Positions 1-12,800 of a stretch of 64,000 bases of DNA are shown in pieces. Position 1 is the first letter of the stretch. Every line of letters starts with the position of its first letter. Where the stretch lies: contig JAIWNE010000002.1 in the NCBI GenBank assembly GCA_025331445.1, positions 1 to 64,000 of the forward strand. The letters run 5' to 3'. The translations under genes and the position numbers were made by a program. This DNA is from Blakeslea trispora. Its lineage: Eukaryota; Mucoromycota; Mucoromycetes; Mucorales; Choanephoraceae. The notes below the pieces were generated by a model. The model searched no databases and was not told where the DNA came from. It saw only the letters and a list, made by a program, of their open reading frames with translations.

Positions 1-897
1 TGTGAGAGAATAAAGGAAAAACAAGAAAGTCTTTGATAAACTCTTTATTCTTAAAAAGTGGAATAATGTTCTAAACTAAAATTACATGGTCTTTTTATAC
101 AATTTCTAAAGTCTGTGTCTACTCGAATGTGAATGGATTTTACTAATTCCTTATTCTCATAAATATAAGGAAAATAATCTTTATATGACGGTTGAGGTCT
201 TCTTCCAGTGTTCTACCATTGTCCTGTATTTTTACCGTTCCTGAATACAGTTGAATTAGGACTTTAAATTCTGGGATGGCTTGATTTGGAACTTGTGTAA
301 TTTTCTCGCTTTTTTCTTCTGAGTAAGCATTTACTGCTTACTTTGTTTTATGTGTATATTAGCTTTCCTCTTTACATATTTGAGCTCATTAGTTGAGTGT
401 ATTCGTTTTTAATAAGCAATTCTTTTATTTGATATCATTTTCAGTATCTATCTATTATCATATGGTGAAATCACCACACAAGCAGTTTGTTCATGATTTG
501 GCATTATTGTAAGTGGTAAAAATACTTTAAATGGTACTGTGCTACTTTGTAAGGTTGTCAACTTTACTTCAAATATAATTGTATAGAGAAGTAAATAGGA
601 AATTTAGATGGTTTGGGATAACAGTTTTTATAAATCATAATCAGAACCAGGAGCATTTGTATATTTCATTATGAGAGCTTGTAGTAACTTTTACTCGAAA
701 TCAAATAATTTTTCATAAGCAGTTTAATATCATTGAATTGTTATTTTATTGTATGTTGTCTTGAGCATACATTCATCATCATATATCTATCTCTTTGATT
801 TAAAGGTATACCTTTTTTAAGTATCTTTTAAGAAACTGGTCAACCATATTCCAGATTTTTAACTTTTGTTAACTAAGCAATCACTTTCAAGGTATTT
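1..897. other. AT-rich stretch without a recognisable gene
   Basis: I see no coding region, RNA gene or terminal repeat here. The sequence is strongly AT-rich with many short T and A runs. It may be the outer part of repeat A, because the other copy of that repeat is cut at the matching point (43591) by a retrotransposon and so gives no information about how far the repeat extends to the left. Confidence 0.5.
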
Positions 898-3800
898 GTA
901 GGTGCTTTTTATCTATTTTATTTTATTTTTTTCAACCTTTTGCGAGGTGACCTACCAACTTGCATGCTATATAAGTTTGAGATGTCGACATGCAGAACTG
1001 ATGAGCAGCGAGAAAGCTAACATGTGCTCATAGAAGTTAGCTTTTTAACTTAAGAGTTATATATTTCTTACTATTATAACTATTCTAGTCAGTTCTTAAT
1101 ATGAAAAGCAAGTCAGAGCACATGAAATCAATGCTTCATGAAAATGATATTTTTATTCAAAATCTAAGGATTGTGTCTTTTTTCTACTATTCAACTGTAA
1201 TTATCTTTTTGACTGCATCTCCTTCTTATAATTAAATAATTGAGTTCATCACTATTTTAAACACTATTTTATTTTTGATTGAAGCGTATGATGCAAAGAG
1301 AGGATGTAAACCCAATCCTTTTTCATAGTGATGGAAATTCGCTACTCTGATTGGCCGATTTAAAGAAGGTTCCAGGCTTATTCTCTCTTTACCTACATTA
1401 GGATAGCTGACATACTTTAAAAGCAAATTCACCCCCAAAGTTCCGTGTTATTTAGGGGGTGACATTATTCTCTTTCCTTTTTTTATCTCTTTTTTTCTCA
1501 CTTTTTTTTTCCTTCACTCTATTGAATACTAACCCTTTATTTTTCCTGAATCTCGGAGTGTTTCCTTTCCAAGTTAAGGTGTATTATTCAGGCCATGCTA
1601 CTGATTGCTAACTTATCCGTTCTTTATCTGTCTAGAAAGAGGCTTGTTTTTTAGGTTTGTTCACGATCAATTTGGGCAGCTCAAGTCTTTATCATACAGT
1701 ACTCATCTTACCATCACAAAGCAGACAATTGCAGTTTTTAAACACGCCCACTAAACCACTTGAAAAAGATCAATAATTACACTTTTTCAAATTATCAGTG
1801 ATGGAGATGCTTACATTAACATGAGAATCTTTTTAGTCGCGTCTAATATAAAGCAAAGGTAAGCAACTCGATGGTATTACATATGGCTTTATAATCTAAC
1901 ATTTTATGAAAATAGATATGTATTAGTCACACTGTTAGATGATTGTTTATGATGAAGCCCAATGGATTTTTGAAGCATGGTAAGGTATTGTTCAATTCTA
2001 CAATTGATTACCTGACTCACATATAACCTTTAAGATAGTATGGAGTCATTACTATTTCTGATTGAATCAACCTAAACATTCGGATTGCACCTTCAGCTTG
2101 TGATAACAGTCTTTTATTTCTTCAACTCATTGAAGAGACTACTTTCACTCTCCAAACAACAATACCTAGCCGAATTTACATCTGATTTACTAGAGATCAA
2201 TCCTATGAATGACAAAATGGAATTAAGAGGTAAAGTTATAAGTAAAAGTTGGCAGTTTATTCAAAGAAAGATGCCATCATTGTCAACATCATTTCTGGTG
2301 AAAGAATCAATTCAAGTTACATATCAAACGCACTTTGGATGATCAAAGGTTCTTTAAAAGGTATCATTTTTTGAAAGGTAAGCATCTATGAGGGGATTGC
2401 ATTGAAGCTAGTTGGACTATTTTTTTATCTTTGGAAATAAAAACGTATTATGATGGATCAACTGGAAAGCGAATCTTGGATTATTGCTAGCATTGCGAAA
2501 ATGGTGATGATTGTTGATGATATACTCATTTCGATAAACATGTACAACAACCAATTGTCTTGATAAAAGAAGTGAATGGATCCCTCTTCTAAAGCCTACA
2601 ATTGATCCTTCTGTTCCTCTTTTATGACTTCTCAACCAGGCATTCTGATTCATCATTCAGTCCAATATCAATTTCAAAGCTTTTAAAGTTGTTTGTCTAC
2701 ACTGTTAATTTGCCTAGTCTCAAAGTTGACTTCCAATGTTCAAGACCAACAGTTCTTAAAAGAGATTATAAACATTCCATCCTTATTTAGTGAGAGTCAT
2801 TAGTTGAAAAAAAAATAGCGATTAGGTAGGAATCATCATTACTTTTCTTTCTTTTTTCACTTGCTTCAAAGTAGTATTTGTTTCTTTTCTCCTTTATACT
2901 TCTCTTTAAGTTGTTGCTCATAATCTTACACCAGCATCTATCTTTTCAGGTTTTCTGAGCACTGCTTATTCTCATACAATGCGATTTGATTCAGCCCAAA
3001 CTACATCATCTCACTTTATACAAAGATGAGTGCAGTTTTTTATTTTACCTAACTGCTGGAATGTCTGTTATTCATTTTGCCAGTCATTATTTAACTTAAA
3101 GACACTTACAGCAACAACGAGTCCTTCTCCATGTGCTCATGTTGCTTCAGTGATGGTGATGAGAGATCTCAAGATCGACATTCAGTCATGATCGTAACTT
3201 TCTTGTACTACTGTCTTAAAATTCAAAAGTATGAATGGCAAACTTTCTCTAACCATGCTATTTTATTTTTCACCTTTTTACACTTCTTTAGCTTTCTACA
3301 CCTTGTTATGATTACACAAAAATTAAAAATTAGCTCTTTGGCCTTTGGCTTTATAAATTTAATGGCTTATGCTTCTTTATCATCTCTTTCAGCTTGATAT
3401 CTTTATTTTGTCATATATCTGAGTTTACTTTAGGATTCCTTCCAAATACCTCTTCTTTACCTTTAAATTAAATTTGCATACATCTTTACTTTTACCAGAC
3501 TGTTTCACCTCTTTTAGCCTATCCCCCCATTTACCATTTTTGTACATATTTTTGCATAAAATCTGAAATTGATCCCCCATTTGATTATCTCTTCATTTTC
3601 ACTGCTATTTTTTTCCCTTTTCAGCCAAATCTTTTCTCACAGATTATTTTTCTTAGTCTTTTTATTATTTTATGGCCTTTGACATGTAAAAAAAACCGAG
3701 ATCAAGTCATCTCTTCAGATCAGCTTCAAATTCAAAAACTAACCTCCTTAAGTCTCTATATTACATTTCAACAAAAAATCCATTACTTTAATCATTTCAA

Positions 3801-6082
3801 AGTCAATACAGCCATGCCTATAAGTGAATTGACCTCAATCAGAAAAAGTCACTCCAATATTTTTAAAACTATACGCCGTGTGTATTATTATCCATCATTC
3901 AAGTCAATACAAAAGTGTTAAGTTGGTGTTCAATCATTTAACTGTCAGTTAAATAACTTTTTTCGTTTTCAACTTTTAATCTTGTCTAACAACCTTTCTT
4001 TTAAATCACAATAAGCAACACTTTACAGTGGAATGGTGATAATAACTTATACTAAGCATTTACTCTCATTAGTGAATTGTTTATCATATCCATCTTCGGT
4101 CTGCTGCAAGTTTGGGTTACACTTTGTTTGCACAATGTCTTCTGAAGACCTCTTTCGAACCTTTTATTAAAGAGTTCCTTTAATTAATGACTAATAAATT
4201 TGTTTATGCAAATCAAGACATTTCTTTTCAGTATGATTTTAACTTGAATCTATCAATGAATCATACTTTCTCCATCATTGCCATATTTCTCATATATATA
4301 GCCATTTTTTTTAATCCCGCATTTTCTTTTTCTCTTTTTTTTTTCATTAAATGCACAGCAAAAGGTAAGACTTTTATTTTTTTTTTTTTACAATATCATA
4401 TAATCCATCAACATCACTAACTCTTTTATTTCACAATAGCTACATGTATATCCCTTATATGACAACATCTAAAACTCGACTACGCTTTTTTCTTTGTTTT
4501 TTTTGTTCTTCCAATCCCATCTGTATAATCTGTTTATTATCCAATTTCATATATTAGTGTAGATACTCATCATTGACTTTGATAGACAATCCTTTTATCC
4601 ATGTACACTCTTCTGTATTGCTTTCTGCCAATCATCATGACTTTTTTATCCAAACTGCCTGCTCTATACCATCTGCTCAAACTTATCCTTTTTGATTTTT
4701 CTGATACCATCTTTAAAGGGCTGCCTATTTGGATTGATGCGTCTTTTTCAAGTTACTCTTGTCAAGGTCCTTCGATTTCTCCATTTATGTGTTCAAATGC
4801 TTTTGTATACATTGCATTCACTAACTTGCTCTGTTTGTAGTCATTGTCTTGAAACCCTTTGACAATCGTATATCAATGCCTACCATGCTTCCATCCTATG
4901 CTGATTATTCATGTCTATTGTCTTTCTTGTGTGTTTTGTGTCTGCCTGTTCCATCATTGTCACTATCATATCCAAGCTTCAAGAAACACTTTCCTCTCAG
5001 ATATACCGTCGTTCAGGATACTTGGTCTCTTCTCATGTCGCCATCTCTCTACCTCATCTTCAAGAAATGCTCTTTATCCGCCTATTCTCCTTCCACTACT
5101 ATGGTCTGTGCTTTTGAAGGTTGCCGAATCTCTTTTGATTGAATTGGGGTTCCTTCCAACTTTACTGCTTGTGTTTTTCTTCTTTTTGTGTCTTCTGCCT
5201 TTGCTCATGCTTACATGGGTGCTCCATCTCAGATGAGTTGCTCATCGCTTTGAATCTCTTTCGTGACAAGTGAAATACCGCTTCCAGACTATTTTTACTT
5301 GCTATCTTACAAGTGAATTCCTTTTTTATCAATTGTTCACGTCTGACTGTTGCTCTCAGCGCTGGCTGGAGCCATGAGGTACCTAATCACAACTAAAGGA
5401 CACAACATGCTGATGACAAAGTACAGGTGTAAAGGATCGCGTCTCATCTTTATTTTTTCGTTTTTTAGATTTTCTTTGCTATTCACTTTCTTCCTCTATT
5501 GTTTCTGACTCTTGTGTATACTGGTGACTAGTGATCTCTCAGTTGGTGTTGCTCATGACCTTGCATGTTGCTTCAAGATGGCTGTCAAGAAAAAATTAAT
5601 TTTGAAAAAATTACTCTCGATTAAGGCTGTATATTTTTTCAAGCGCAGCTATTGCAAAGCTTATTGAAGGCTCTAGTCATGGAAATTAACTCATTTCTGC
5701 TTTCTATACTGCTTCTCATGGTTCCAAAAGGTACCTGTATCAAAGCCAAGCATGCCAATCAATCTGAGTACACCCGATGCAGCATCCCTGTTACAAAAAA
5801 GGACATCTGAGCTACAAATCAGCCTAAAGAAGAACCCATATATAGCATATATTTGATTCTAATCAATAAAAATAAACAAGCTTGATTTGCCCATAATACC
5901 TAAATAATCCAATCGTATGCCAAGCTTATCCAAAATCAAAGCAATGCCATTTGCTCATTTATTGTTTATACATGTAGAACATGTTAAATTACTATCGCTT
6001 TATACGCTGAAGGCAATTTGTCACTATAACTCCACTTCGAGACCTAAGTTAAATATGATTCGACTATAAACAACTCCTATTT
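898..6082 (+). repeat. Repeat A, longest copy (about 5.2 kb, non-coding dispersed repeat)
   Basis: This is the most complete copy of a repeat family seen at least four more times in the window. Positions 898-2447 match 41991-43591 in inverse orientation, 2448 to about 3880 match 27532-29008, about 4190-5895 match 17285-19035 in inverse orientation, about 5395-6082 match 30738-31446, and about 5695-5850 match 32578-32735. Frames in it are short and not shared between copies, so I regard it as non-coding. It has no obvious TG..CA ends or terminal inverted repeats that I can define. It could be a large non-autonomous element or a decayed segment. The point 2447/2448 is the empty site for Helitron 2, which interrupts the other copy. 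Confidence 0.75.
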
Positions 6083-6122
6083 AAAAAAATCCGCAAAAGG
6101 GTTTTGCCTCTCAACAAAAAAA

Positions 6123-6214
6123 TGTCAGATTCTGACAAAAAACATGGTAGATTACTCCAAAAAACCTTAAACCGCCTTAATTAAATTTCAAGGTTTTCGT
6201 GTCAGATTCTGACA
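6123..6214. repeat. Pair of identical 15-bp palindromes
   Basis: TGTCAGATTCTGACA occurs at 6123-6137 and again at 6200-6214, each followed by a run of A. Each is a perfect inverted repeat around a central T. The two copies are 77 bp apart, between the end of repeat A and MULE 1. The function is unknown; a paired binding site or a short element end are both possible. Confidence 0.6.
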
Positions 6215-6580
6215 AAAAATAGTGTAAACTCAACATCTTTTAAGCCGTGGTGAATGATATGTAATAAATATCAAGGGAACTAATAACAATATGTGGATTT
6301 AGGTAGTGAATATGTCAAACTACAACCAAGCGTAAAGTAAATAAGAGAAGATTAAAGAGTTTATATACTACTCTAAAAGAAGGAACGATTATATCTCCTG
6401 GTAACTTAAAAAATTTAAACACCGTTTGTGGCTTGCAAAATTCTGTTGTTTAGAAAAATGGCTTAAGATTCTGAACAAAATAATTGCTAAGTGTTTTTGA
6501 AGAAAAAAATGTTATATTATTTATTGAAAAAAAAACGACTATTGTCTTTGTGTGTTCATTCTAGTGAGGCTGTTGTATTT

Positions 6581-6611
6581 ATCCATGAATGCTTTACAAG
6601 CATTCATGGAT
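6581..6611. repeat. Perfect 14-bp inverted repeat after the MULE 1 gene
   Basis: ATCCATGAATGCTT at 6581-6594 is repeated inverted at 6598-6611 around a 3-bp loop. It lies just downstream of the transposase stop and inside the element. A 3' UTR hairpin is the simplest reading. Confidence 0.7.
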
Positions 6612-6627
6612 TTTTGCATGTTGCTTT

Positions 6628-8730
6628 TTAGAAGTTTTGCTTCTTCAAGTGTTGTAGAGTTTTAGGCTTGAGCAGATCGTTTCGGTTATGGTACAAAGTT
6701 GATATGATGCTACTTGCTTGGGAAAGTTCGTATTGAATTTGTGAGAGTTCTTCAGCAGCACTATCGTGATTTTGTTCAACGATAGGAGCATCATTAGAAA
6801 AGATGTTGATTGTTGTAGGTTGAGGGAAGCTCAAGTGAGGAATATGAAGCCTCAACAAGTGCAAATGTTTACAGAGCCTTTTGTTTTTTTTTGGAAATAG
6901 TAGCATGTACAGCTTCTGATAACTTGGTCGTTATCAATTGAAGCAGTGTACAGCACATCCTCAGAATTAAATGATTGAATCATATAAAACTTTTCTACCT
7001 CAGCATCACTTTCTACTTCAACTTCTTCTTCAAAGAATGTAACCATTCTGCTTCTCATTTCTTCTGGAATTTTCTCAGCTTCCAACTCAACTCTTCTTCT
7101 TTCTCTTTGACCACGAGTTATTGCACCTGTGTTTTGGAAAATTCTGATCTTCTCCTTCTCAAGATCGTACTCGACTTCTTCTGTTAAAACATAGACCAAT
7201 CGATCCAATCTCTTGTTTCTGCTTCTCAACAAATACACAGTTTTGAGCTGGTTGTGCCAGGACTCAATGTAGTTGTTGGTAAGCATATGGCTGAACTCAA
7301 GAGGATGATACGCACGACTCCAAATCTTGAACTTCTCCTCACTGCACCACTCTTTCTCAAAATAATCAAGAAACTCAGGAAAGTTTGAATATTCATAAAA
7401 AAAAGCCTCAATCTTGCGATGAAACTCATCCAAATCTTCTTCAAACAACAGCGACTTCAGCTCAGTCATCATTTCACCTCTCATGACACGGTTGTCTGCA
7501 GGTCTTTCACCATACTTCACCTTGAGATTCAGCTGTCTGCTCCATGCCTGCGAAACATGAAACAGACAGTACTGAATCTCACAACCAGGAAAGACGTTCT
7601 TGATATCTGTAGTTTCAGCATCACTACAATCGATGGTTATTTGCTTAGGATCAACCATCAAACCATTGTCTTTCAAGTGCCTCAACCACTGAGTGACAGG
7701 ACCCAATGTATGATCATTGGTAATCATGTAGGCAACAGGATGACCACGATCGATCAATTCATCACGCACAACAATGCTATACAAGATGTCATTGACTCTT
7801 CTTGAAATGCCATAAGTGGCATCCAAACAGAAGGTATGACATTCCTTGATAGTTGACTGTTGTGCAGGGGAAGAAAAGCCGTACGCAAAGAGAGTGCTAT
7901 CATCCGAGTATGATGCAAGATCTCCGTGAAAGATCACATAGCCTTTAGCAGGAAGAATCTCATTTAACCAGATGCTGAGAGAAGACATGTCATCATCGTG
8001 GAACAAAAATAACTTTTTGTTGATCTAAAATAAAGGGGCAAACTGTCAGAATATAGCGGCCAATGCAGTTTTTATTACTTACCTTCTTCAACTGGTTCCA
8101 TACATCATGGTAGGAAATGCTTCTACCATGCAGTCTGGACTCTTGACAATCTAACTTGCGAAGAAGATCGATCCTAACTTGTCTAGGAAGCTTAGACGAG
8201 TTCATAAGCTGCTGCTCAATTTCATTAATGATGGGAAAGGCAAGAGGCAAGGTGCGCAAGTCTTCGGCTCTGTCACCAGGGGTGTGGTTGGCATGCGAGT
8301 TGACGGGCTGGAAGAAGTAGAAGGAAGGCGTCTTAGTGTAGCAGACAACCTTCAGTTGAGCAGGACAGCCGCACTTCTTGGACTTCTTTTGAATCAAGCG
8401 ACCATCTACTTTGGCTGTTGATTCATATTTGCCTGCACGATGACACTCATATGATTGAGCAAATATAACACGCTTAGCGCGAGTCTTCTTGGCTGAATTC
8501 TCAACAGTTTCGGAATCCTTAACTCTTCTTTTCTTTTGCTTGTTGTAAACGTTCCACTTGACTGAACATTCCTGCTCGATTTTCTCAAGACATTCTTCCC
8601 AAACAGAGGCGTCAACTTTAATTGTTTGGTTAAAAGCTCTAACACCGTTAACTTCGGAGGCACTAAAAGCAGTGCTAATGTTTTCAAGATTGAATACGGT
8701 TTCGATTGCAGAAGTAATAACTGATGACAT
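6628..8730 (-). pseudogene. MULE transposase with SWIM zinc finger, one frameshift
   Basis: Exon 1 is 8730-8083; a 58-bp intron (8082-8025, GTAAGT..TTTTAG) separates it from exon 2. The N-terminal part has a Cys/His-rich segment of the FAR1 kind. Exon 2 carries the DDE-type core: LDATYG with the first Asp, TIDCSDAE with the second, then CLFHV, and MLTNNYIESWHNQLK. The C-terminus should be a SWIM finger (CxC..CxH). The frame is shifted in a run of nine A residues near 6885-6893, so CTC and CKH lie in different frames, and the true tail continues to 6628. The protein is about 690 residues if the shift is ignored. MULE 2 (50416-52351) is a close relative with an intron at the same place. The shift may be real or a homopolymer sequencing error. 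Confidence 0.85.
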
Positions 8731-8888
8731 TTTTGGTAACTAGAAAGTAATAGGTTTTTATGAAAAATAATGTATAAAGCCTAGGTCTGTAAAAAATAAA
8801 TAAAAATAAAAGGAAGAGAGGAAATCGAGTCACGCAGACGGATATTGAATCCTTAAGTTACCAGGAAATAGAGGATTTCTAAAAGAAG

Positions 8889-9823
8889 TCATGTTGGACT
8901 TGCAAACTAATAATTAAAATAGTCAAGTTATTGAGTCATCATGTAGGATTATTAATACATGTCTAAAAGTTCTATTCATTATGATATAGAGAGTCAGAGA
9001 ATGATTCTAATAAGGTTGTTGTGTAATAAGAGATCAAGAGGAGCTGTCAAATGAGTAAAATATCTAATAGAAAATATAGGGTCGGATTCAAAGCAGCGAA
9101 AAGAAATCAGAAAATAATTGAGTACTAGGAAAATTTCTGTGCGTAATACCACTCCAATCAATGTGGCGAGTATGAGATGTCGGTCAGACATAGGTGAGAC
9201 GGTCTCATCACCGTCTCATCCATAGTGTGTGTCATATACAAGCTACCGTCTCATACTTTTTAATGATTCGCCCTTCTTAAAGACAAACCTTTGGCTGACT
9301 ATCCTTAAACGGATGTTTGATTTTAGTTTATACATCCCTCGGGACATACTTTTTTTCTTTAACCTTGTTCCACGTTACAATTTACATTTATGAGACGCTT
9401 CCTTTCCTTTTGCTATTTGCTCATCTTTCTAACGATGATATCTTTATTTGGATGCTTCTTTAGCTTTAGGTAGTACTAATTCTTTACTTTTTTCACTTTA
9501 TATGCTTAAAATAGATTTTTGCGCTTTTTTAAATGCTTTTTAATTGGGCTTTTTATTTGAAATATTGAAAGGTTATGTTAAAAAATTAAGCGGGGACACT
9601 GTCCAGGTTTCCCAGCTAAAAGGTGTCTAGAATAAAATAATTGAAATCCAGATTCCTAGCATATCATTGGATATAAGCTTGAAATGTGTTTGAATTCTTA
9701 CATAAGCATTAAGAATTTATAGCATAAGCAGATCATAAATTGAACAATCTACATAGCCTTTGAACATACAGCTTGCACCTTGTCAATTTATACAAATTGT
9801 TAGACAAGAAAAGTATATAGTAA
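8889..9823. other. Spacer between MULE 1 and Helitron 1
   Basis: No gene is evident. It holds a short inverted repeat, TGAGACGGT / ACCGTCTCA, at 9195-9203 and 9210-9218, with a third half-site (ACCGTCTCA) near 9244. A similar word (GTGAGACGGTGGTGAGAC) occurs near 35087. The stretch may include the end of a small undetected element. Confidence 0.45.
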
Positions 9824-12800
9824 CTAGCATATTACAAACCGAACCTACGTTCGTTAACAAAATTAGCACCTTCGCTGCGCTACGGTTAACTTTGTTGACC
9901 CCCACTTCGGGTCGGTACGCTGCGTTTTGTAACATGCTCGTGCTGCCGCAGCCTTGCTAATCCGATGAGAGAAGTAGAAAGCTAAGTATGTCATACGTAT
10001 TTGAACTGATAGCAATGATGAACGATGCATTAGTATCACTTTGTAGATTAATAATTGAGCGATTTATTTAGTCTATTAAGAGTTCAGGATATACAATGTT
10101 TCTTGTTGTCTCTTCTTCATTATCTTCACTAAATAACACTGTGATGTTCTTCCAACTTGTTGCTCGCGAAAAGGCTACATAAAGCTGACCGTGGGCAAAC
10201 GCTTCATACCTTAGGTCAATTCCAACGTTTTGAAGTGACTGTCCTTGAGCCTTGTTTATGGTCATGGCAAAACACAAACGAATTGGAAACTGCTTTCTTG
10301 TTAAAATGAAGGGTAGCTCGCCTTCCAGTGTTGATTATTTGATTCTGGGTATCAGGTGATACTCAGGAGAAAAATTGCTAGACGGTTGCAGTATTGAAGT
10401 GACTAATACATGCTGTTTTATTTCGCGTACAATTAACCGCGTCCCATTGCATAGTCCCTTTTTTTGGTTGAGATTTCGGAGTAGCATCACGACGGCACCT
10501 ACTTTCAGCTTCAACTTGGATGGAGGAGAATTTCCTGGGTTTAAAGATCTCATGTATTCTTGGGATACTTGAAAGGCCTCTCCACAGTCATCTGTGTTGC
10601 TCACATCCGCTGTATCCGCCGAGTTAAACACATAAGAAGAGCCGGGTAGTCGATCTAACACAATTTGATTGACTTGATCTACAGTATAGTTGTGTGTTGT
10701 AAGGATTGCAGCTTTTGCAAATACTGTAGGATTTTGAATGGCCTGAGAGAGGAGTTGAGAAGGACAAATCCTTGAAACCATGCTCATCAAATCATGTGGT
10801 CGATAAATGTATTTGGGGATTTGAATCATCATGTTTTGAAAGTATGAATCTGTCGACAATTAGGTCAACCATTCCAAAAACAGTTGAGATTCTTGATTAC
10901 TCCAGTTTTGGATTCGCATGTTTTCTGTGAGTTTTAATACGTGACATTTTGACCATATATATGAGTTTGAGATCGAAGCATCTACGGTTAAAGAGTGCGA
11001 GCCATTTTTTACTACAGGGGGTATCTGAGCAAAATCACCGCCCAAGACCACCAGAATGCCACCAAACAGTCTATCAGGACAATCCCGAATATCACGTAAA
11101 GCTCTGTCTACTACTTCAAAACACAATTTATTCTGCATGGGAACCTCATCCCAAATTATTATATCAACCTTCCTTAAAAAATTTGCAATTTCGCTATTCT
11201 TGTTGGGAAGAGATGATGAATGAGGATTAAGAGAAAGAGGTATCTTAAACAGATAGTGAGAAGTCATGCCATTTGGTAACAGAAGCGAAGCAATACCGGA
11301 AGAGGCAACACAGGCCGTTATTTTATCTTTAGAACGTACATAATAGTGAAGGGTATTGTAAAGGAATGTCTTGCCAGTTCCAGCTGGACCTTGGATAAAG
11401 ACACATTCTTTGTCACCCAAGCTAAGCTCAGTACTATCTATAAAGCCAATGATGCAGTCTATGGCATTTTTCTGTCCTTGATTGAGTCTTTGATAGTTTA
11501 ATTCAAAAGAATTCCTTGCTTCTTCTAAACTGAGTTGTTCATTAGCTTGCAAAAATGAATTCGAAGAACCATTTGGACTCTGAAGAGCAGCTTGCCGGTT
11601 GTAACAAAAAGAAGGCATATCAGCAAAGTCTTGCAATGACATGTTCAAAGCTTCAAGTTCTTTATTAATCAAAAACAGACCATAGTCTAAGGCTGGCTCA
11701 CCCAAATGAAATTTTGCAGTTTCGCTATACAGATAATTGATTTGATTGGGCAAAAGCTGATGGAGCTTATGGTCCAAGTCATCACATATTTCGTAGCAGA
11801 ATTTGTTCCAAATTGAGCTTGGCTGAGATAGTTGATCATATACTAAAGCAATGACAAAAAGAGATCGCAGGCTTGACCCTGTAGTAAAGAGAGCAGCTTC
11901 TCTGAAACAGTTAGACCACCTATCGTCAGCCTCGATAAGGTGGAGTTGCAAACAGGCCTCCTCAAAAGTTGAGCATAATTCACCATCCACCGTTCTTAGT
12001 TGATCAAAAGAGCACATTCCCTTTCTGGTTGCTAAGAGTAGTCTAAGATAATACGCTTCGCCACACACAGGACTAATGTAAAGCATTCGACCGATTGCAA
12101 ATCCTTTTTGTCTTGGCTTCCAAGTCTTGTCTTAGTTATTGAAAATAAAATGTTCAGGGAACTCTTGATAGAGATAGCATCGACCATCTTCATTTTGCTG
12201 GTTGTATTCGAACCATGCCATCAACATTGTCTTGCTATTATTCAGTTTTTCTCTGATCTCATTATCACTGGCTTGAGGATCGAAGTAAACAGTCTGTTTG
12301 TCTGGCAAATGGACAGGTAAAAGAACAACCGTTGGATCTTCTTCATGAATAGGCAATTCAAAAAGGCGCCATACAGCTTCTGAAGGCCCTATGTATCGTG
12401 CCTGAAGATATTTTTCTACCTCGTTATTGCTGTTACTTATTTTTAATGTAGTACGGTCTTGGCCTTTATAAGTATACTTGTTTATGTATTTGATTGCATC
12501 TATTGATGCGCAGCACTCAACATTGATGTGGACTTTATATCTTTTGAGTAAATAGGAACTGTAGGGCACAACCCATTCATTTGTTGCTTCAAAAACCTCG
12601 TTCTTCCTTGTAAGGTGACGGAAAGAATAGCGATGAGCGTCATTGCTTGTTTGTGTACGTTTGTAGGAAGGATATCCGTTGGGCAACATCTTTGTTACGT
12701 CGTTGAACTCCTTGGGATACTTCTTTGAACACACCAGCTCGCCATCCTTGTTCCTGGTCAGACATGACGCTTTGGGGTTGATATCTTTCCAACATGGACC

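Larger units (their letters stand above)
6383..8877 (-). mobile_element. MULE 1, Mutator-like DNA transposon (2.5 kb)
   Basis: The element is bounded by an 11-bp direct repeat, TCTAAAAGAAG, at 6372-6382 and 8878-8888, the target duplication length expected of Mutator-like elements. Just inside are imperfect terminal inverted repeats of about 25 bp; both share the core TCCTGGTAACTTAA, read inward, at about 6398-6410 and, on the other strand, about 8850-8865. The single gene inside runs on the minus strand. The intact target duplication suggests that insertion was the last large event at this site. Confidence 0.85.

Noticed and set aside
1232..1438. 68-codon frame in the first 2 kb
   Set aside because: The homologous part of the other repeat A copy (about 43010-43240) does not keep it open; no family resemblance.
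4849..5236. Overlapping Leu/Ser-rich open frames of 97 and 125 codons
   Set aside because: They lie in repeat A, are T-rich low-complexity translations and are not preserved in the other copies.
9760..9960. 66-codon frame near the end of Helitron 1
   Set aside because: It covers the GC-rich 3' region shared with Helitron 2 as DNA sequence, and the frame is not conserved there.
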